Below are positions 56,664 to 64,000 of a DNA stretch of 64,000 nt, piece by piece. Under the pieces are notes generated by a model. It saw only the letters and a list, made by a program, of their open reading frames with translations, was not told the origin of the DNA and made no database searches. The DNA comes from Ashinkailepas kermadecensis (lineage: Eukaryota > Arthropoda > Thecostraca > Neolepadidae): contig JAOTOM010004129.1 of NCBI GenBank assembly GCA_034440615.1, positions 62,001-126,000 on the forward strand. The letters run 5' to 3'. The translations under genes and the position numbers were made by a program. Numbering within the stretch: the first letter of the stretch is position 1; each line of letters starts with the position of its first letter.

Positions 56664-59600
56664 TTAGAGCCCGGACATGCGCAGCATGGCCGAAAGTCTC
56701 CGTTTGAAAACATTGTAGCCACCTGAGTTCCTCACATCTGGAGGCAGATTGTTCCACGCCCGGCAAGCTCTCGGTATGAAAGAGCGGCGCGCGAATTCTG
56801 TGCGGCATCGTGGTACCTGGAGTTCACCGTTAGCCGTGGCCCTGGTGCTCCGTTGCGACACAGTTGAGCGACAGTTTAGTTGACCGCGAATGAGTTCTGG
56901 GTCAGTGAACTCGTTCATAATTTTGAAAACTGAGTGAGCATCTGCCTCGGATATGAAATCCTCGAATTTGAGCCATCCTAGTTATTTCAACGTGGGCGAC
57001 ACATGATCCCGGTAGTGCAAGCCGGCGACAATCCTTGCACCAAAGTTGATGCATTTTTGAATGCGTCGTTTCTGGGCTCTGCTACAGCTTCCCCAGACAG
57101 ACACACAGTATCTTATGTGGGGGAATACGAGTGCCTCAATTAGCACCCGTCTCGTAATGTGAGAAAACTTATGACGCAGTCTAGCGAGTCCAATGAGTAT
57201 GCAGTTACACAGACGCACAACAGTAGATACATGCACATCCCAGGACAGGTGTGAGTCAATTTTCACGCCAAGTAATTTCACATACTTCGTGGGTACTATT
57301 TCCAACTGGCCCAGACGAACAGATAATTTCACAGGTGTATGTCTAGAAGATTGGAGAACAACCATCTCAGTTTTGGAGGGATTTACTTTTAGTCGATTCT
57401 GGATGAACCAGTTGAAGGCGACTGACAGTGATTCATTCAATCGTTGGCTAATGGCTGTGATTTCGTTTCGCTTCCCGGAGTCGAGGAACTGGACATCATC
57501 GGCATACATAACAATCTTGCCGTGAGGGATATGTTGTGGGAGGTCATTGGAGAATATTAGGAACATAACCGGGCCCAAGATCGAGCTCTGCACCACACCA
57601 TGTGTTACCGACAGAGGGCTAGAATCCTTCACTGTTTGCGAACGGCCCTCAAGCCACGCTCGGAACCATTCGGAGTTGACGCCGTACCATCCGAGCTTGT
57701 CCATGAGGTGACTATGCTCCACGCTGTCGAACGCCTTTGAGGTGTCAGCTGTAACCAGTGGAGTGATCTCGCCTTGGTCGATTTTGAGGGTAGCGTGGAT
57801 GACCGTGTCTAGCAGAGCCATCTCGGTAGACAGGCCGGGCCGGAAACCGTACTGTTCTTGGCACAGTAGATGATGACTAGTCAGATAGTCTATCAGTTGT
57901 GTACACACGTCACGCTCGCAGAGTTTTTCGACCACTGGCAATATCGATATTGGCCTGTAGTTGTGTGGGTCGTTTGCGTTACCACTTTTGTGCAGGGGTT
58001 TTACCATCGCCGTTTTCCATGACGGTGGCAGTTCACAGCTTGTGATGCATGAGTTGATAATGTTTAACAGATGCGGACCCACCACGCTAAACGTCATCTT
58101 GAGCATCTGGATGGTGATGCCATCAGCTCCGGACGCTCGTGAGCCACCCATGCACTGCAACGCTTTTGACAGCTCTGGCATCGTCACAGGATACGGTGTG
58201 AATGCGCCGCTACAGACACGTGGGGGTCTTGGCTAGAGGGGCTCTCCGGGCGGCGCCATCGCTAAATCAGCAGCTACCGCGGCACCGACGCCGGTAAAAT
58301 GCCGGTTGAGCCGTTCATGCCAATCAGGCGGTTGAATGGTTGTGCCAGGCTCTTCTATCGTTGACTTGCTGGAGGCAATAATGAACTTGCGGATGTACGG
58401 TGTGCGGGTACCAGCAGTATGAAAGTATTCTGCGCATGCGTGATGTTGAGCTGTTCGGAGTGCGCCCTTGTGCTCACGGTAATTCCGCTGGGCTTCTTCG
58501 CTTCGTGCTGCATCTCTGTGCTCGCGCGCCTGTTTCAGTGCTGCCCTTGCTGTATGAACGTCATCATGCTGCAACCAAGGCGGCGACCGGTGCTTCAGCT
58601 TGATTTGACGAAGGGGCATGTGATGGTCGATTATTGGCTGCCATGCAGCCATCCATGCGTCCCATTTGTCCGAGGTGGTGGTCTCTTGACAAACGGCGGA
58701 CCAGTCGGCCAACAGCAGATCTAGGCACAAAGCATTTTGATCTAAGCGTCTTGTCGATCGGATGGTAATGACGGTGGGCTGAGGGCGACGCCTGTCAATT
58801 GTGATAGATGCAGCAATAACGTCGTGGTCGCTGAAATCTGTGTGAATGACTCGAACTTCTGTGGTCAGGTCAGATCGATTTGTATTGATCGAGGAGACTC
58901 GGGCTGTCTCCTTCTCGCCGTGGTGGGTGTGTGACGTTGGTTATCAGCTGGCTGAGGGACAGATCGCAAAGCGTACGCAGATAAGCCCGCACACCTGGTT
59001 TGTCGGGCTGCAGAACGTCAAAGTTGGTGTCACCGAGAAGAAAGATGGGCTTGCCCAGGCTTAAGACGTCTGCCAGCTGATCATGTAGCTCCTCATTGGC
59101 CGGTGTCACTGCACTATTTGGGGAACGGTAGACAGCTCCAATGACAACTGTTGTTAGATCAGTCACAGTGATCCACAGTGACTCTAGAGATGTGTTCGGT
59201 GTAGGCACCCACAGTGGCTCGACAGTGAGGCGATTACGGGAGATAATAGCGACTCCACGCCCGTGCGACACTTCCCTCCGCCTGATGTTGAAACCAGGTA
59301 AGATGAGGGTGCTGTCGTCCATATATACAGAGAGCAGTGTCTCGGTGGCACAGAATATGTCAAATTGCTCAGTCGATAACAGTTGGTTGATGTCGTCTAG
59401 GTGTTTGGTCAGCGAGCTGACATTCCCGTGGCCGATTTTGAGTCGACGACAACGTCTCTGTTGCTGAACTTTACCGACGTTCTGCGTTTGACGGAGCGTC
59501 AATCGCGGAGGCTGCAAGTGACATCGGCTGAATGTTCGCCGTGGAGGTGGCATTGTACTCGCTGTGCTTTGTACAGCTGAGGGAGTTGGGCGGCACTCTA

Positions 59601-60012
59601 CACGATGGGGGGCTTCCCCAGTGCCGGGAGTAGTCTGCAAAGCAGCACTCCTTTGAGCTGATGTTATTGCTCGTTGCCTGGCTCTTCTCTTCACCTGTTG
59701 TCCGCCCCGGCATCCTTGCCTCCTCAGCCGTCCCCGACGTCCGACCGGGACCGATTCGGCGGGGCGGACCAGGCCAGGGGAAGGCTCGACAATGTTGTCT
59801 TTAGCGCCGGCCGCGGCCGGGCTCGGCTGACCGGGGTCGGTCCGGACCTCCGGATACGCAGACATCTGCGGCGGCTGTCCTAGGGGGCGGGGTGGAGAGG
59901 TGCGAAACGATTGATGGTGGTGTGCCTGCGCGTTTCCGACTGGTGGCTGTTCGGCGGCTGGTGTACATGGCGATAGTTCTGTATGTTTTGCTGTTTTCTC
60001 ATGTACTTGCAT
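56664..60012 (-). pseudogene. Jockey-superfamily LINE with endonuclease and RT, broken
   Basis: Read from 60012 downward. A basic, Pro/Arg-rich N-terminus leads to an APE-type endonuclease (KIGHGNVSSLTKHLDDIN, FDIFCATETLL, VVIGAVYRSPN, FLLGDTNFDVL). A frameshift at about 58900 is followed by a linker, a TAG near 58235 and then RT (GSRASGADGITIQMLK, NYRPISILPVVEKLCE, QYGFRPGLSTEMAL, TADTSKAFDSVEHSHLM, VVQSSILGPVMFLIFSNDLP, YADDVQFL). Another stop near 56980 precedes the tail (RRSFIPRACRAWNNLPPDV). Expected LDLSKAFD and GVPQGS residues are altered. The copy is dead. Confidence 0.92.
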
Positions 60013-60865
60013 TGATGTTGAAATTTCGATGACTGAATCGGGAGCTTGGCTTAATTACGAATCTTGTCTCACGCTTCAGAGGGTTTTCTCAGATAATGTG
60101 GCTCGCTCTCACACATTACAAGCATCAGTATCCGTTGAAGTATTCAAACTTAATATAGCGGTTTTCAGATGATTAAGACACTCACAGTTTTCGGCGGCGT
60201 CACACATTCACCGTTAGATGTTCGGATTTATGTAAGCACACTATGGCACAGCGATGCTCTCTTGCTCCGGATAAATATATGAAACTGTGTGGAGCGGCCG
60301 GAGGTCGCTGTCAAGCGCCCGCCACCCGGCCGCCGACCAGCGGCACGAAAGCGCATCTCTGTCTAGATGTACTCGTTGGGCAGTGTTGCCACACAGTGAA
60401 TGCTTTTTGGCTTTTCAAACTATGTACACTATGCGTCGGATGGCTAACGTTAATACGCTCGATTGTCTGAGAATTTCCTCGGAAGTTTTGCTGGGATAGC
60501 CTACCGAACTTGGGTCCTGCACCAAGCAGAGTTTGTGTTCACTCAGAACCATCTGTGGGACGATAATTGCGATTGAAAGGTAGAATGCCAAGCGAAGGTT
60601 CGGCGCACGGCTTTCAAGTGACCTGCACTGGTTCCCTGGGAGAGCCTCTCGACCCCGCGTTCGTCTTGCTCCTTGCTGTTGTCGGCCTCGTCAGGTGTAA
60701 GAAGTTGGCGCCAACAGAAGTCAGCCACGGTGATAAGCGGAGTTGGATTTGTGCTTTGTTATCCTGGATGTGGAGCAGGCAATTTGGGGCAACCGAATAT
60801 GGAGAAAATATTTGTTTCAAACCTGGAACATTAGACTGCTTGCACTTTCGGGTGATCTCGAGCAT
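60013..60865. other. No gene recognised
   Basis: Short frames on both strands without motifs. Confidence 0.5.
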
Positions 60866-61680
60866 TTATTCGCAGAGCAGTTCATGTGAAACAGTACCAT
60901 TCCACCTATAATTGCGACAAATAGAGCATAATGCTGTGGAGAGGATAATGTTCTGGATGTCAAAAATCCATGAACAGGCTGTTTTTTTCCAACCCTGGTG
61001 GTAGTAACCGTCGATGGAGCCGGTACCGACTGCTGGACCAGCAGATACCTCCAGCCTGTCCTGGAGATAGCCCGAAAGCCATCCCAGGTTCTTAAAATAC
61101 GACATGCTAAGTTGATGGACGCCACCTTGTGTGGGTACCGCTGCGGGTGCGACGGCCTATTCAGGCGGCGGTTCAGCTCGGTGAAGTCTGTGGTTGGATG
61201 GCATCCAGAGACGGTCCCGTCAGCTGACTGCGTGGCGACCGGCACGATGGGGTGTACCCAGACTTTCAACTGCTCCACCAGCTCGATGTCTCTCATGGCC
61301 AGGAGTTCATCTAGCTGCCGGCGGACGTCTTCACACCAGCGGAATGGTGTATCGCGCGCAGTGGTGAGCGCCAATGGAACCGCATCATCCGACAACTCGA
61401 TGTTCATCGGTTCCCACGTCAGCTTCGTAGCGTCGCGTCGAACACCGGTGGGAAGTCGCGTTCGCTGTGGCAACGTGTGCACGTCGATGGCACGCGCGGA
61501 CGGTTTGTCCCAGCTCGCCCATGTCGACCTCCACGTCGGCGGTCCCAACAGCTCGTTCGCCTGCATGTGGTCTCTGTCTGGATCCGGCTGCGCCTGTACT
61601 GCGATTTCGCTGGGGATGGTCCGCTGCCACGTGCCGGTGACGCACCCAGCTGACGTATGACGTGGCACGTCTCGAGGCAC
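60866..61680 (-). pseudogene. Ty3/gypsy-like reverse transcriptase fragment
   Basis: Minus-strand frame with DTPFRWCEDVRRQLDELLAM, IELVEQLKVWVHPIVPV, DGTVSGCHPTTDFTELNRRL and then HPQRYPHKVASIN. This is the start of a Ty3/gypsy-type RT (I.PV....WV.P.V.V....G..R.C.D...LN). The catalytic YADD part is missing, and the sequence after about 61080 no longer aligns. The CHPTTDFTELN box differs from the usual RICVDLTELN. Confidence 0.78.
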
Positions 61681-61809
61681 CCCATTTCGCGATCGTCTGC
61701 GTTGAACAGCCGACTGGAAGACGAGCTGAGGCCGCGGTGGCGAACCTCATCTACTCAATACTTCGTAGCGACAGTGCAGACGTGTCTGCTTCTTCACGTC
61801 ACATTGGCG

Positions 61810-62293
61810 CAGTGATAAATTATTAGTAAAATAGGGTGGAATATACCACTTTCTGAACACTCAATCGACATCCTTCTTTAAGAAGAACCGACATCCTGCT
61901 TCTTGATGCATGCTTATGAAGTCTAGATGCATGTCTCCTTTCTAACAATATCTCGTTCATAAGTACCATGATCATGCTCTCCATAAAGGATGGTGATACA
62001 CGAATATTTTGCAACGTAATTTCAGGTAGAGGGATTACCTATTATGTGATAATGCATACAATACCAATGTATTGCATAGGTTTTTCCACGCTATCCAGAA
62101 TATAGCTCTTCCTAAATTATGAATATCAAAACCAACCATACAGATATAGTCATAAGTATTCCAATGGCTCGAATTTCAGTCTGAAGGACATCAAAAAATT
62201 TTAAATCACACAAAATTCCGTGGCAAATTTCGACATCCTATCGTGCCCGTTTCGACATCTCACACCTAACGAAAAGCCATTATTTTAACACTG
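61810..62293 (+). mobile_element. hAT-type MITE, copy C
   Basis: Ends CAGTGATAAATTATT and TATTTTAACACTG. Flanks CATTGGCG (61802-61809) and CGTTGGCG (62294-62301) match 7 of 8. 484 bp, no coding capacity. Confidence 0.9.
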
Positions 62294-62301
62294 CGTTGGC
62301 G

Positions 62302-63038
62302 GCTTCACGGAGTCTCCAGCCGTGGCCGCATCGTTCGGAGGGCCGACACAACCCACCTGCCGAAGGTAGCTGAAGACTTGGGTTGCCTCGTCCACCAGTG
62401 CACACTCTGTGTTGGGGAAGTGCCGCTCCACAGCCGCCTCTTCTGCTCAGAGTACGCTGGACACTCAGCCAGCAGACGTTCGGACGTGTTAAAATAATGG
62501 TTTCTCGTTAGGTGTGAGATGTCGAAACGAGTACAGCGGAATGTAGAAATCTGCCATTGGAGCATGCCAATTAACATATCGTTTCAGTCCTTCAAGCTCA
62601 ATTTGAGTCAATAATGCATGTCTTTGGCTTAATTTTGGAGACAACCAATATATGGATACTTGTGTTAACGATAACGATTGCAATTTCATGGTATCAACAG
62701 GTAGCTTTGTTTCGCACACCACACCATAGCTCATCTCTGCATCTGGAATTGTGTCACGAGATGCTTGTGCAATGAATCCGTAATTGTGAGCATGAGCATG
62801 CTACTTATTGGCAAAACACTCTTAGGAACAACTCATGGAGACTTCGTAAGCACACGTCAACAAGCACTATGACTATACGTCCTTGGAAAGGATGCCTATC
62901 CAGCGCTCAGAAAGTGGTATATTCCACCCTATTTCACGAATAATTTGTCACTGATGTTCAGACGTATCGAGCTGACCGCACTGGAGGCAATCCGGGTTAT
63001 TGGTCAGTCCGATGCGGTGCGGCGTTGCGCTTGTGAGC
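62302..63038 (-). pseudogene. LINE C-terminal zinc-knuckle fragment, split by a MITE
   Basis: On the minus strand, 63035-62962 reads HRIGLTNNPDCLQCGQLDTS, and after the MITE 62475-62302 reads ERLLAECPAYSEQKRRLW. Together they show the C..C....H....C zinc knuckle and ECPAY...RR block at the end of many R1/I/jockey-type RTs. This is a different LINE copy from the one at 56664-60012. Confidence 0.78.
62484..62953 (-). mobile_element. hAT-type MITE, copy D, inserted in LINE fragment
   Basis: Inverted relative to copies A-C: starts ACGTGTTAAAATAATGG and ends AATAATTTGTCACTG. Flanks ACGTTCGG (62476-62483) and ATGTTCAG (62954-62961) match 6 of 8, so it is probably older. Confidence 0.83.
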
Positions 63039-64000
63039 GTCCAGCGCCTCACCCGTAGCTGGGACGGGGCCGCCTACTCCCAGCGAGTGAGCGTCCAGCG
63101 CCTCACCCGTAGCTGGGACGGGGCCGCCTATCCCAGCCGTCCAGCGCCTCACCCGTAGCTGGGACGGGGCCGCCTACTCCCAGCCGTCCAGCGCCTCACC
63201 CGTAGCTGGGACGGGGCCGCCTACTCCCAGCCGTCCAGCGCCTCACCCGTAGCTGGGACGGGGCCGCCTACTCCCAGCCGTCCAGCGCCTCACCCGTAGC
63301 TGGGACGGGGCTGCCTACTCCCAGCCGTCCAGCGCCTCACCCGTAGCTGGGACGGGGCCGCCTACTCCCAGCGAGTGAGCGTCCAGCGCCTCACCCGTAG
63401 CTGGGACGGGGCCGCCTACTCCCAGCGAGTGAGCGTCCAGCGCCTCACCCGTAGCTGGGACGGGGCCGCCTACTCCCAGCGAGTGAGCGTCCAGCGCCTC
63501 ACCCGTAGCTGGGACGGGGCCGCCTACTCCCAGCGAGTGAGCGTCCAGCGCCTCACCCGTAGCTGGGACGGGGCCGCCTACTCCCAGCCGTCCAGCGCCT
63601 CACCCGTAGCTGGGACGGGGCCGCCTACTCCCAGCCGTCCAGCGCCTCACCCGTAGCTGGGACGGGGCCGCCTACTCCCAGCCGTCCAGCGCCTCACCCG
63701 TAGCTGGGACGGGGCTGCCTACTCCCAGCCGTCCAGCGCCTCACCCGTAGCTGGGACGGGGCCGCCTACTCCCAGCGAGTGAGCGTCCAGCGCCTCACCC
63801 GTAGCTGGGACGGGGCCGCCTACTCCCAGCGAGTGAGCGTCCAGCGCCTCACCCGTAGCTGGGACGGGGCCGCCTACTCCCAGCGAGTGAGCGTCCAGCG
63901 CCTCACCCGTAGCTGGGACGGGGCCGCCTACTCCCAGCCGTCCAGCGCCTCACCCGTAGCTGGGACGGGGCCGCCTACTCCCAGCCGTCCAGCGCCTCAC
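63039..64000. repeat. 47/54-bp satellite with 404-bp higher-order repeat, continues past window
   Basis: Units begin GTCCAGCGCCTCACCCGTAG. Type B is 47 bp; type A is 54 bp because it ends GCGAGTGAGC instead of GCC. They occur in blocks of four B then four A. A CTGCC marker unit at 63311 recurs at 63715, giving 404 = 4x54 + 4x47. Confidence 0.96.

Overview
This is eukaryotic nuclear DNA, most likely from an arthropod. Evidence: a multi-exon gene with GT-AG introns, GC-rich exons in AT-richer surroundings, TTAGG-type runs (TTAGG is the usual arthropod telomere word), hAT transposons, several retrotransposon types, tRNA-derived SINEs and a very heavy minisatellite load. A crustacean is plausible, but I cannot name the species.

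The one host gene I can support is a meiotic-cohesin kleisin (REC8-like) on the minus strand, from an ATG at 40763 to a stop at 6712. I reconstructed 14 exons by hand. Every junction is GT-AG, the phases agree across all 13 introns, and the exons total 2514 nt (837 codons plus stop). In order they carry the kleisin landmarks: an N-terminal head-binding domain (40763-30325), an ITLRE motif (29379-29258), a DFGD motif (28265-27911), Pro/Ala-rich linkers, a central basic motif (21107-20892), a conserved middle segment (17952-17785), and a C-terminal winged helix (6962-6712). Exons 12 and 13 are the least certain.

Only 2.5 of the gene's 34 kb is coding. The introns hold minisatellites with units of 60, 53, 43, 56, 35, 19 and 93 bp, several of them within about 60 bp of a splice site. 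They also hold a 481-bp hAT-type MITE, two kinds of tRNA-derived SINE and a 2.56-kb non-autonomous hAT element that carries a 72-bp-arm hairpin.

Downstream of the gene (1-6711) I see only small tandem repeats. Upstream (40.8-64 kb) is a transposon field: a 2.5-kb hAT with a degenerate transposase and a perfect 8-bp target duplication (43638-46183); three more MITE copies; a broken CR1/L2-like LINE (48.96-51.1 kb); a degenerate hAT-like coding relic (51.98-53.66 kb); a 30-bp satellite; a broken jockey-superfamily LINE with endonuclease and RT (60012-56664, minus); a Ty3/gypsy-like RT fragment; a LINE zinc-knuckle fragment split by a MITE; and a terminal satellite with a 404-bp higher-order period that runs off the window end.

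I found no operon, CRISPR array or prokaryotic defence system. What stands out is a meiotic cohesin gene built through satellite DNA and a well-resolved set of nested transposon insertions.
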